Positions 45,388 through 58,325 of a stretch of DNA of 60,000 nt are shown one piece after another. Within the stretch, counting starts at the first letter, position 1. Each line of letters opens with the position of its first letter. Origin of the DNA: Tubiluchus corallicola (taxonomy: Eukaryota > Priapulida > Priapulimorpha > Priapulimorphida > Tubiluchidae); NCBI GenBank assembly GCA_030141605.1, contig JAQGDQ010000034.1:796001-856000 (forward strand). Direction: 5' to 3'. Position numbers and translations under genes: made by a program. A model generated the notes under the pieces. It was given only the letters and a program-made list of their open reading frames with translations. It was not told where the DNA came from and made no database searches.

Positions 45388-48300
45388 ATTGTGTTCTCTT
45401 GTGTAATGAACTTCTATTGTTTCATTTATTAACTCAAGAAGCAAACAATCAATGAAATTACGTGGACCTTCAGGCTGTCACTTTGTTGGTTCGTATGTAA
45501 TACTTGAAATTCTTTGCACTTTTGATAAAAGAAGATTAATAATGACGGTCTGTACCACACATTGTGTGGCACACGACTACAAATAAAACCGTTTAGCAAC
45601 ACGTTAAATCACTTTTAATTAAGAAAAAGGCTTGTGTGTTAGTTTTATAAATCATTTGCCCCTGCGTTATATTCTTTTTTTCTATATTCACGTTGTATCC
45701 GTTTAGTGTACACCTTTTGTACCATTCGAGTAACAAAAATAAATAAATAATAATAACAAATTTGTGGACTTAAATGATGGGTTCTTTACTCATAGCATTT
45801 TATTGTATTATCACATCACTTCATTGGTTAGCCTATTACTATCAACTAGCTGTAATTAATTATTATCTTCTGTTTACTGCTTTACACCCTTAGTTAATGA
45901 TAAATTGATAAAAATAGTTTCGTGTACATCTCCTTCAGGCATATACTGATATACCATGCCATTTTGATTTTTAGGAGAATTTTTCATTAGTTGCTCACAA
46001 AATTTTATTTGCTTGTCTATTGCACTTTAATTTCAACCTGTGGCATTGATCATAACTAACCTAACTTAGGCAATAGAAAAGCACAGCTTTGTTTTTAACT
46101 GTACTCCAGATATATTACCAGCATGTAATTATAAAACATTTTTTCTGAATATCATACTGAAGTGAAAAAATACGAGAAGGAATTGATTGCCTTGTTTGGA
46201 ACTTTAAAACATTTTGGAAACTTTCAACTTGAACTGTTTGCTCACATTGCTGTCCTTTTTTGCACTTAAATTCTTATCATTATGAGCAAATTTTAGGCAG
46301 TTTGAGATGAAGTGTGTTTTCAAAAAAAAATTACACTTTGTTAGGTGAGGTGAGATTGTGTTAATTTATTCATAATTGTAAGAAATATAGGCAATGAAAT
46401 TTATGTTAGAATTGTTTTTATATACTTCATCATTTTTCAACTTGAATATAAGCATTCAACGCATGGCCTATGCATGTTTGCAGTGATACCTGAGCTTGAG
46501 TCATTATCGAGGCTATTCCTCTGAGTTGAGCCACTCAACCAGTAGTGGTGTTACAGCCACAGTTAGATGTATGTGCATTCTCCCTCTATGAAGTAAACAG
46601 TTATAGTCTCTATGGCAAATGAAACTGCCCAGAAGAAGTACGGAATCCCTGTGTTCATGAGCCATGCACAGTGACATTATGTGACTTCTCAATGAATGTC
46701 TACCCACAATTGCCTGAAATGGAGGCAATAATCATTATTACGTAATCTTGCTCATTTGCATATTTCACAGTACAATAAATTCAGAGTCACATTAAAATCA
46801 GCCAAGCTGACTTAGCCTTGTCATCAATTTTAACTAATAATTTTGTCTTGTTGTTTACAAAAGTGCTGGTAATCTCTCTTCTGCAATGTGGAGTAAATGG
46901 TAACCGAAAAGCTACATTACCTGATTGAATTCACCATTAGATTTTATACTAAAACTGCTTTTCGCATTTTGACATTGGTTCACGAATGTAAAGAGATATC
47001 AGTCTTAGGGCTTTGATATCCACTATTTTTGTCTTGTAAATTCCAGACAGCAAAGAGATAGTCACACCAGTACGACAACATACACACTAATTCAGAATTT
47101 ATATATCCACGGGCATATTAATTAAATCATAATTTTTTCATTTTTTTGTGCATAGTTGTAAATATGTTTGATTTTATTCGTCGTTATTTTCCATTACTGC
47201 ACAGTAGTTTAGATTGCAGAGACGCATTTGCAGTGTAAGTTTTTATTAACTAACACTGATTGATCATCTCTCTAAAATTTTTATAAGCGATTATCAATGT
47301 ATTTTAATGGCAAATAAAGATTATTATATATATAGTTATCATTTACAAAATTCTTATCTTTTGTTCTGCTCATTGATATTCACAGAATATCCTAACAACC
47401 CAGTGCTTGAATTTTCTCTTATTTTTTTCTATACAATTTTCCGCTTTTAGATACAGCGTTTGTATGAGAATATTGAAACAAATGCATTTTAGGCAAATTT
47501 TCTACACGGTTTGAAATTCTCTACACAGATGGCTCTGTGAGTAGAATGGTCTAATTTAGGAATGTATAACATTGTATAGTTATCCATGCTTGCTGTGAAT
47601 CAAGACATGTCCATATTCTCGTATTAAAACGTATTTATTTTAAATCACATTCTAAGAGTCGTGCATAAAATCTCTAATAATGTATGTGTCGAATCAGGAA
47701 GTGTCAGCCAAGATAAAAAATGTGGAGCGTTAAAAAATGAATGTGTATCTAAGCACCTGCATAGTTGATTTATTAAGTGACTTACGCCATAAGACAGTGT
47801 TTAAGTGCATGCTAATGGTTCATTAGACTCATTAGTCACATTTAATTGTCTTAGCAAAGTTTCAGTTATGTATGTGAAGCAAAAACTTTCCCAATTATTA
47901 TGGCAAGTACAAAATGTAGTTTTTTGGACCTTGTAATTTTAAAAAAATGATAATTTGACTGAAGTTAGATATAACTGAATCATTTCAATAAATTTGGTCA
48001 TTGTCTGTGGGTGTTAGTTTAAGGTTACCATTTCAGTAACTGACTGAGCGATTTTTTAGTGCGAACTTCTAACATTTTATAAAAGATAATCTTTTTGTTT
48101 TTTGAAATGAAGTTTACGCATGTTGTTTCCATCATATGTCAAGTTTAATAGTTGGATGAAAGGCAGACTTGCAGGTACCTTGTTGAACATTTGAAATTTT
48201 GACGTAGGTTTAATCTACGATCATGTTTCAGTCAAACTAATAACGAAATTCCTTCGTCACTGAACATTCTGAATGATTATTCATGTACAACCCCAATAAG

Positions 48301-49155
48301 CAAAAATAGAATTTTTTGTGAAAGTAAAGAAATGGCTTTAAATTATACCATAGAAGAGAAACTAATTTATGAAATCTTTTGGTCTTGTCGACGTGAATGA
48401 GTTGATTCAAAATTGTATAGTGTATTATTTTTTTATATATATTTCTATTGTTAATAATTATTTATCCACTTACCTCTGTATTGTGTAATTTGCATGATAA
48501 ATTATACATACAAAGCTTCTTGATGTGGGTGGGAGTCTGCTTGACTACTTTACAAGAATGGTTATCAGACTGTCACAGAAATCACTCGTGACATATTTCA
48601 GGTTGAATACTTAGACATTGGTAAACTTGTGGTCTGTCGATTTTTGTGAAAATCTGTTCAGTGTTTATGAGTTTTAAACTTTGCTTAGAGGCTCCAAAGA
48701 ACACCACTTATTGAAGTATTCGCAAACCTGTTGTGGAAAAGTGTACATCTCTCCACTTTGTGGGCACTTGTGCCTCAGTATTTTGTGGCTGTACCAGAAC
48801 CTGTTTTATCTAAGATGAGACAGTTATCTAGTAGAGGTTTCTTAACCACATTCAGATGTGAATATATCCTCCCTTAAGGTACAGAAACCGCCTGAATCAA
48901 GTGTTGCACCTGCTGCAGCTACCTATCACCTATCAAATATCCATTCACTGATCAGCCTCTGCATTGCATAACTTGCGTAATTAAGTAGCACATGTCTTAA
49001 CCTTATATTAATAAAAATAATAATTTCATGTAGGACATGCTTTAGGACACTCCAGGTACTTACTTCCAATTGTGGTTATTTTTACCCGCTTGCTACTTTG
49101 ATAAACCTGCGGGCTTGGTCGATGATTCAGCGGTACCATTTTTTTTATTTTTGGT
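45388..49155. other. No gene seen
   Basis: A+T-rich intergenic sequence with only short chance ORFs. No convincing RNA gene or repeat. Confidence 0.6.
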
Positions 49156-49160
49156 GTGCT

Positions 49161-49219
49161 AAGTAGGTAGTTGACTCCTGGGTAGGAAGCGAGCACGCTA
49201 CCATTGAGCTATTGTCCCC
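49161..49219 (-). mobile_element. tRNA-derived SINE-like fragment
   Basis: On the minus strand GGGGACAATAGCTCAATGGT, then AGCGTGCTCGCTTCC, reads like the acceptor and D arm of an Ala/Cys-type tRNA. A weak B box (GGAGTCAACTACC) follows. The anticodon and T arms do not pair, so it is not a functional tRNA. Confidence 0.55.
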
Positions 49220-50142
49220 AATGTTCTAGCATGACATGCATGTCACTTTGATAGCAGCAGATGACTTATAGTGAAATATAATTCAATGAAATTACATTCT
49301 GTTAGGAGCCTGGAACATTGCAGTAGATTTCAACAGAAACACATTACAACATCATTCACGGAACAGTATTTAGGCGCACAAGTGGACTACTGAGTTGTGT
49401 CACAGTTAAACTGTCATTTTAAACTCATTTTCTGAATTCTGTTGGACATTTATCAAGCTCCGGTTTTGTTGTAAAATAACCGCTAACAAATAACTGAGGA
49501 TTTCGCAGGTCCATTAGTTATTCCAACTTGCTCGACTGCTGCCTGACAGCAGAGAACGTATGCGTGGAACCAGTCACTGTGACCAGCGCAGTAGCTACGA
49601 GAGTGGAACGCAGGTTTTGGCGTGCTGTTTGATGCTTGTGACTGTGTGAAATTTGCAGGGTTTTTGTCTCCATTACTTAGCACTTCACCTGTTATAGGTT
49701 GATCGTTATAACTTCGCGTTGTTAAAGTAAGTTTCTAATTTATAGAATTTTATGCTCGTTGCGTTTTAAATTGCATTTGCGTTTCGATCATTATGTTATA
49801 CCCTTGATACCCAAATTATGTGCAAGCTGTTGCAGGAGTATGGATTGGCGGTTTCGCAGCCTGTGATAAATAATCATTGCTTTACATAGTTGCCGGTACG
49901 TCAGTAATTATTTTAGTAACAGAAGCTATAGGATAATAGTGGAACTGTGCATTGTAGAAGCGTTAGGTCGTTACTATGCCATAATTATGTGATACGGTGT
50001 TTGATCTTGCATATTGTTTATTACCATTAGCATTATCATTTCAAATTTTCAGCGCGTGACGTCTAGGTTTTTCTTTGTAGGTAAAACGATACTGGCAATT
50101 TTTGTCCATACAGTATGTTTATGTAGACAATTTTGTTTGAAT

Positions 50143-50285
50143 CCAGGTAATAAAGTCTCAGAAAAAAGTTACAGGAAAAAAAGAAATAACCTTAACCCTA
50201 ACCATAGCCAAAATTAATTCCTGTGCCTTTTTCTAGCCAAAATTGTGATTTTTCCGTGACTTTTTTCATGTCACTTTATTGCTGG
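50143..50285 (+). mobile_element. MITE family copy C
   Basis: A 143-bp copy: CCAGGTAATAAAGTCTCAG at the left, core CTTAACCCTAACCATAGCCA and TTTTTCTAGCCAAAATTGTG, and TCACTTTATTGCTGG at the right. The ends are imperfect inverted repeats. Same family as 20436-20590 and 21871-21987. Confidence 0.82.
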
Positions 50286-50299
50286 TCATCTTATGGAAT

Positions 50300-50527
50300 C
50301 TATATAGTATTATACAATGTATTTTGTTCTTTTTTAAAAGTAGGTTTTTTGTGCTTGTATGTAGGCCATGATGAAGGTAGGCCCATATAGGCCATGCCCA
50401 TTTTATCTGAGTTTTTCAACAAATGTGTAATGCTAGATAACATCTGTAGGAAACATTTGAACATGGCTGTCCCTGGGTCGTCTGAGGTAGATGGAATGTC
50501 AAAATGAACAGTCCATTTTTCATCCAT
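50300..50527 (-). other. Unassigned ORF next to a MITE
   Basis: A 75-codon frame starting MDEKWTVHFDIPSTSDDPGT and continuing through KCFLQMLSSITHLLKNSDKM. Composition looks protein-like (varied residues, hydrophilic and hydrophobic alternation) and more balanced than other ORFs nearby. I recognise no family. It may be a single exon, a TE relic, or chance. Confidence 0.2.
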
Positions 50528-50899
50528 TATAAACTATGAAACCTGTTTTAGTACACCTAATACGTGTCGAGGCGCCCTCTTCTTAAGTTACTACGGATTT
50601 GGAAATTGAAACACAGTCACTGTTGCCTGTAAATTTATGTGAATTTTCTAAAACGACAAAGGTTGATTTTAATTTATTGACCGTGCATTTAGTATTTGCG
50701 CTGCGAACTCGTTTTAACTTTGACGGGATACTTCATTACCTGACTAAGATGTATCATACAATTACCCATCCCATTGTCATACAAAAGGCGTTTAACCTCT
50801 GGTATCAATGCTGAGTAAAAATCGTCTCTCACATCTCACTTCCCTTTCTGATAAGCTGAGTGTTGTATTTTACTTCCTAAATCACTTAACACACAGAAA

Positions 50900-53800
50900 A
50901 TACGTAAGAAATTAACAAAATATTGAACAAAATTTATGGAAGCCTAAATTTATATAGTAATTGAATGTCAACTTCTTGTAAGATCTACAACAAAAGTGAC
51001 AACGAAAAATTAATGTTTTAATAATTATGCACTTTTTGATACTTATGCAATATATTGCTCTAATATAATCATGTATGGAAAGTATGAAGGGAAGAAATTG
51101 TAAATGTAAATAATTTGTGCTTTAAAAATTGGAGTATAAGTGTTGCTCACTCTGTAAGTTTAACTCTTTTACTTAAAGTTTAACTTAAGTTTACACAACA
51201 TCATCAAAGCAATTAACACTCGTGTTGTAATATGTGTACCGTGTGTGTATTTTGTCTTAGTTCAGCGCAGAAAAACTATTGCAACCGTCAAAATTTAATA
51301 ACTAAATTCAAATTTGTTAACTGCCTCACGCGTCGTGAATTAGTTAAAAGCCATGTGCTGCCCCTGCATTTCACAAAAACTCGTCTGCTTTGTAACATAC
51401 TACATTCGTGCAATTTTCTGGAATAAATAAATCTAATCAGTATTTTGGCAACCAAATAATTGTAGGTTTAACGCCAAATTTTTACATATTAGTTTAAAAC
51501 TCGTTTTCAGTCCTTTTCGGCGTAAATTCGCTGTGCAATCATTGTTGAACCATAAACGCATAAAATTGTACCGCAGCACACGAACCTCGCGCACCCTGGA
51601 GGCAAGTTTCTGGCTCTTGACCCGATAATGCACACATAACTGGCTAAACACTACAATAGTTCGTAGATTCTTCCTTTTGTTAACAAAATGTATTATCAGC
51701 TAAGCGAACTTTGTCTTCAACGTATTGAGCACCAGACCCACCGTGCAGGTGCGGAAAAAGCTTACTGCAGAGATTTGTATCATAAAATGATTACCGTAAT
51801 TTTCTGCTACAAATTTCCAGGAATGATAATGTGCTAAGGATATATTCACCTCTGGCAGTGTTGTTGATGGTTTGGTATGTCTTTAGAAAAAAGAAATTGT
51901 TGTAAATAAAGTGAAGTCATGGACTGAATAGCAATAGGTCACCATAATTTTTAGTGTATAATTTTTTTATGTATATTATTTGTATATATATATATATATT
52001 TATATTTGTTATAATATTTATATTAACTGAATTATTAATGTTAAATTGTTTTAAGGCCGGTTTTTGTACAGCTTATCTACGTTGGCTACGTTTTTATCAA
52101 GTTTAATGCTTTAATCCTTTTAGCGTTCGCTGCTTAAGTTCACATGGCCTTTGTTGCAAGGCGAGAATGCAAACTACTACGCCACAACATGGTCTTCACC
52201 ACTAGGCCCATTTGCAATATTTCTGATGGTCCATTTAATATGATTTTCGATTTGTTTCGTAACATGCCTCTTTCTCTCACCGTGTGAGTCTTGAAGAGTT
52301 GCACCATTTGGTCTTTTCTATTTGGAATACAATATCTTCCTTTGTTTGCTGACCTTTGCAACTTCGCGTTTTCCCAAGTATTGGAACTGAACCCTGTAAA
52401 ACTCTCCATCTCTGCCCAGGTTAGCCTGTACATCTCTAGACGATGGGAAAGAGACGAATGTTTTGTGAAAAAATGGGGCTGTGTAATTTAACGATTTACA
52501 CAAAGTTGGCTAAGCAGAATCAGGTTTGGTGTGTTTGCATAAGGGCTAATGGAGTCACCTTCTTTGTGCTGACTACATGAAACGACTTTGGGTACTAGCA
52601 CTACAGTCTTGTAAATCAGTTACAATGTTTAGCTGAAGTTTTCAAAAAATACATCCTTATCCTGTGAAAAGAACATTTAATTTTTTTCAACGTGAATTTT
52701 AAAGTTTTCAGAAATTTAAAATTAAATTATAGGGCTTTAGCCGTGACAAGAAAGTGTCATTTCTTCGTAAGCACATACAGTAGAATAAAATTTATTTTCC
52801 ATTAGATCTTATAAGTTATATCATTGGGTCTTATATGTTTAGTCAAAGAAAATCATGTTCAATTGATAGCAAGCACGTTATTGTAATCATATAATTTTTG
52901 TAAGCCTGTAAATATATTAAACTGCTTAGCCTCTACTGTTTCTTTTACTGTTTTAATGTGACGATACCCAAGTGTTGGGATGTTTTTGTGTAATGCGTGA
53001 TTTTTTATGTACACCGTATTGTGTGGTTCGTCAATACACTATGTAAATATCACTTGAATGGCTATCTGAATCGCATTTTAAGCCACAGACACTCAGAATA
53101 AAATATATTAGGATAACCAGGATCGTAGCACAGTAGAACAAATCCAGTGTTCCTGTCTAAAATTTTGAATAGAAGTGCCATTCGAATACACAGCTTTCTG
53201 TGCACTATGCTGGATTTAGAATTTAGATGAGTTTTACATATGTTGTGGCATTTAGGAGCATTTTAAGGGTCTTCTTCATTTTAATGGTTTTTCTTCAAGA
53301 AGACGTTATTTCAGAGGTCAGGTGTTAATTAGTACATTTAGACATTTTGGATTGATGTTTGACAGGTTCTTGCCAATGATTAGAACAAGAATGAATTTGT
53401 CTATAAGGCTAAATAGTGTTTTTTCAATCTCAATATAGCCCTATGAAGTGAACTGATAATTTAAAAGCAAATGATAAGTGTTCGAGCAATACTGGATAAA
53501 AGATGTCAGATAATACCATGTGAAATACCCCTTACCTAGATGCAGAACAGTTAGATTCAAGAACAGCTTTATCTAAAATGATTTGTTTGAATTCCAAACT
53601 TAAATTTTGACTCATTTTTATGTTAATTTATTTCGTTCATGTATCTTGCAACAATGTAATAGTGCTTGTCTTGCTTATTATTTTAAGAATTTTGTATGTT
53701 TTATAATTTTATGCTGTGTTGTAGTTCAACCTTTTGGTGGTAACTGATGATAAATGAACTTATTCTCCCGTATTCTCTATGTTCTCTAAGATACAGTAAC

Positions 53801-56700
53801 GCGTAACGCCACGTCCATGATACCAATGGCCGAAGTTGACGAAGGGAAAGAGATGTGTGTTAAAACGCACATGAACATCATCTGTAAATGAATGTAAAAT
53901 TGCAAATCGGCGCGAAAAGTTATTTAAAGCGCATGCATCGTGTAACACCAAATCATGCACATTGAACGATACTTTTCAGTATGTTGATCTCACCTATCAG
54001 CTTGTTTTAATCCACGTTTTTGCAGTAAGAACACTTGAGTATATTATTATGCAGTGTTGACTCCATAGTTGACCATTACTAAGGTTTTCACCCATTCTTG
54101 CCAAAGATTAAAAAAGTATAGTAAAAATTTTTTTAGATAGACACATTCTTTCTCCTGCAATATTATTAGTTGTTATAGTTGAACTATACTGTTAAAACGT
54201 TATAAATGTGATTATAATCGCCTTTTCGGTTAATCACGTTTTTGTATTAGATATGACTTTTGTATTGACATGATTAGTCTTTGTGTCATAATGCACATAA
54301 GATGATGCCATGGTTCCACATTTCATTATGTATTATCTACATTTACTATGTAACTCTGCAATGGGTCACTTTACTTTGCGTAGCCTGTACGTTATGCGGT
54401 GGTTTTTTTCACCTTGTACAGGCCTCCCTGGCCAATTTATTGTGCTGTATCTTTTCTGTTATTTTCTTATGGCTAAAATAAATAAATATCAAAAATATCA
54501 AATATAATCTCCAGAATACATTCTCCAGGAAACAGTCCCAACTTGTGGTAAGTGACTCGAGTGTCAAATCCCTTCCACCAATCTCAGAGGACGTCAACCT
54601 TTTTATTCGCCATGATCTCAAAAAATGTTGAACTCAGATCGTCCTGTATCATTTTAACATTACCCAACAGGGTGCTTGTTACATCTGAAATTGTGTTAAG
54701 TGCCTGCACTGGTTTTTAATTTGAAATTTAAAATTGCAGAATCGAAGTGGAGCCTTCAGACATGTCAGTTTCTCCTTATTTATTCACCCTAATAGATAGA
54801 CTGATTGTGGAATGTCGTCAGCACGTCTCGATTTCATTTCATTTTATTTGTTTTTAGGATTTTTTTCTATTTGTAGTAAAATCATGCCATTATGATTTAA
54901 TTCACTCGTTCTGTTGTCTGTTTTCGTGTGTTCGGTTTGTGACCTTGGGGGGGGGGGGTAAAGATAATAAAAATCTTAGATTTATACGTATATCTCCAAA
55001 GTATCAAAACCGTTTTTGGCCGATTTTTTGTTGTGGATACTTGAGATTGCATTCTAACAGAATTTGAAGAGAAAAATTCTATTGCCATTTGTTCTAGGTA
55101 CCTCCTTACTTTGAGCTGTCTTTACCAACCTAGTTTGTCTGTTGTCTGTTTGAAGCAATTTTTCATTTAAGCTGGCAATTTTGTATATTTTGAAAGTACG
55201 TTGTGGTCACAAGTTTAACCGAACCTTTTTTGCACTTTACGACTCTGTTTTAATAATTTATCGATTTGCAGACAAATTCGGCCGGGAAGCACAGAGGCCG
55301 CGTGCAATCTCAGTTTAAATCAATCACCAGGAAAATTTTCGGATTACCTACATATATTTTGTTGTCAGTAATTAGAATATTCAGTTCACATTAAAAACTA
55401 GGGTTCGTAAATTATAAAGGGCTGCGGTTACTGAAGGTTAGCGAAAGGTTAATTGAGATGAACGATAATTGGACCAGACGCCATGGAGGAAGATTTCTCG
55501 AACTGGAGAAATAGTCGGTTTTTTTCTGGAGCTAAAATTTTATTCTTGAACTGTGAGAATGAATTAAGCATTAGTCCTTGTTTTAAACTGTACTGTACGT
55601 GAGAGTGGTATCCACCATTTTTTAGTTTAACAAATTGTGTACAAGAGAGCAGCACTTAGTATCAGGGTGTCCTACCAATATGCATGGTCTTAATACAAGC
55701 TAGTTCCAAAACCTATCTCATTTTTCGAGAGCAATTATCATTTATCTCCTCTCCGATGAGATGCTAACTCGTCTAAGTGACTACTGTGACATTCAAAACC
55801 AAACTAGTCATTTTTATACACGGATTAACTCTTTAATAAGAAAATTTTCCGCGTTCGGATAATGTTAAAAATCATGCTATTTAAGAGTTACTGCTGCAAC
55901 GTTTGCTCACTGTATGTCTTTATGGACTAATTATAGTAATGGTGTGATAGACAGACTGTGTATTGCCATACATTAATGGTATCAGAAAGCTGTTTCGCTT
56001 AAAGTACGATTGGGAGTGCTTCTGGCATGTGTGTGAACATATCTCTGCCACATCTTAGTCATATTCTTCATAGCGTTCGAAATACATTACTACTGTACAC
56101 TGGGAATAGTATTATAACTGCTATTATTAACTTACGTAGACTTGTCAAATTTTGCTTTTTTGTGAAATGGAACGAACTGTATATATACTCTTGTAATTTT
56201 TATTTCATTGCATTTTGTTTCATTTTAGTACTGTATTTGTATTTTATATGGTCTTAGTTACCGAAATAAAAACTTTAATTGAATTGATAAGGTGCTTATC
56301 CACTTTTTGATGCTCGTACAATATCCGCCTCGCAGACTCTCTTAACACGTGTAATAGCCGTTTGCTGTAAAGCAAAGGCCGTCATTTATTCACCGGTCAC
56401 TCGTCCATCTGCCGACCAGACCTGGCACTATTCAGCTTCGTTGCAAAGCACATGCTGTGACAATTTTTCTATTCTTCGCCTGATAGCGGTCATTTTAACA
56501 GTGGTAAGTGATCAAACAGAAAATAGTATTATCAACAAAAACACTGAATATAGTGATGTTTGACGGTGATTAAAAACCGGTGGTTTTAGTGTTATTCGTG
56601 ATAGTGACGGCAATGCTTATTAAGGTGGCATTGTTTGTGGTTGACATGGCGACAGTGGCGATGATGTTAACATATTGATGATGATGTCTGATAATCGGAG
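50900..56700. other. No gene seen
   Basis: A+T-rich sequence with a (TA)n run (51981-52000) and an 11-G run (54949-54959). Short ORFs on both strands show no domain or motif. Confidence 0.6.
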
Positions 56701-56705
56701 TCTAA

Positions 56706-57076
56706 GGAAAGGCTAGTTGCGTATGTTGCGTTAATGTTATAAAGGACTAGTTACGTATGACGGTGATGTTGTAAAAGGCTAGTTGCGTATCTTGCGTTGA
56801 TGTTGTAAAGGACTAGTTGCGTATCTAGCATTGATGTTGTAAAGGACTAGTTGCGTATCTAGCGTTGATGTTGTAAAGGACTAGTTGCGTATCTAGCATT
56901 GATGTTGTAAAAGGTTAGTTGCGTATCTCGCGTTGATGTTGTAAAGGACTAGTTGCGTATCTTGCGTTGATGCTGTAAAGGACTAGTTGCGTATCTAGCG
57001 TTGATGTTGTAAAGGACTAGTTGCGTATCTTGCGTTGATGTTGTAAAGGACTAGTTACGTGTCTTGCGCTGATGTT
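56706..57076. repeat. 34-bp minisatellite, about 11 copies
   Basis: Tandem units GGACTAGTTGCGTATCTAGC followed by GTTGATGTTGTAAA. Variants alternate between ATCTAGC and ATCTTGC; the outer copies are the most diverged. Confidence 0.94.
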
Positions 57077-58085
57077 TTTTCTGTGTTGCTTGCTAGTTTT
57101 GACCGTAATTCTGATGACTACAACGACAAAGGTGACCACACTTGGCGTTGCAAAGTTATACGAATGAAACAATAATTGTGGAACTGACGTGGTAGCTACG
57201 GCAGGGATGACATGTCTCAAATGGCCTAGGATCTTTAAAAACATTCTAAAATCTAGAACAAACTGTTCTGTCCTATCTTTGACTTACAGACGGCTTAGGC
57301 CTGATTGGTGTGCCCCATTTATTTTATGCGGGGCTCATCGAGTTTGTTTTCCTGTTTACATTTGCAAATCAATAATCTGGCTGTGGAATTGTAGCTTTTA
57401 GTGAAGTTTAATCCTACAGTCGGCGGTCCTGTTACAAGCGCGTAAAATACCACAACGTGTTTTTTTACTGTTTACAGAATGCTTGCGGCGTAATTATGGT
57501 ATCAGCGTTACTCGGCGATTAGGAGCACTCTTCTTCACAATTATCGTACTGTTTTATTTTTCGCAGCACTAATGTTAAAGGCTGGTTCACAGTAGTTTGC
57601 TTTCAGTTGTTTCATGTGTTCACGTGTAAAATTAACATTGCTTCGTAATTTGCTAGAGTGCGTTTTGCTGTTCTTAATATTTATTCTGCTTCATACAGCG
57701 GACTGAAGCCGGAATCTGGCATTTTTTAGCCTACTAATGTGTTAATGATTGTGATGAGACCAGCTTCTATTTAGATGCCAATGATAAACCCCTGTGATGC
57801 GAAGTTGAACTGGTAGCTGTGCTTGACCATGTGTATCATAGTCTAATATCGACTTATTATAGACATTATAGTCTATAATAACAGCGCAGTTGAGTACTAC
57901 AATATACATATGTGTGTACAATAAATGGGCATAATATGTAGTAAACACTAATATATACCCCGATTAATATTTTAACAGCTTTTGATAATTTATTCGCTTG
58001 CTGTTTAACTTTATAAACAGGTCTTTTTCGTCGTGAAGCTATTCTTGTTATCGTTGTTTATGTGAAACAAAACTCTCATTTACGT

Positions 58086-58300
58086 ATCTTATCTTATCTT
58101 GTCTTGTCTTGTCTTGTCTTGTCTTGTCTTGTCTTGTCTTGTCTTGTCTTGTCTTGTCTTGTCTTGTCTTGTCTTGTCTTGTCTTGTCTTGTCTTGTCTT
58201 GTCTTGTCGTGTCGTGTCGTGTCGTGTCGTGTCGTGTCGTGTCGTGTCGTGCCTTGCCTTGCCTTGCCTTGCCTTGCCTTGCCTTACCTTATCTTATCGT
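58086..58300. repeat. Pentanucleotide array with ordered blocks
   Basis: About 215 bp of 5-bp units arranged as homogeneous blocks: TATCT, then about 19 TGTCT, about 9 GTCGT-type, about 8 GCCTT-type, then ACCTT and TATCT again. The long Leu-Ser-Cys-Leu-Val ORFs in all three plus frames are products of the repeat and not genes. Confidence 0.97.
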
Positions 58301-58325
58301 AGACAGTAACTTATCTTATCATTAA

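Noticed and set aside
52140-52503. Overlapping ORFs on both strands, 61-97 codons
   Set aside because: All frames are open over the same stretch with no motif; probably chance in a locally higher G+C patch.
58062-58325. Three overlapping ORFs encoding Leu-Ser-Cys-Leu-Val repeats
   Set aside because: They are translations of a pentanucleotide microsatellite, open in all plus frames simply because the unit has no stop.
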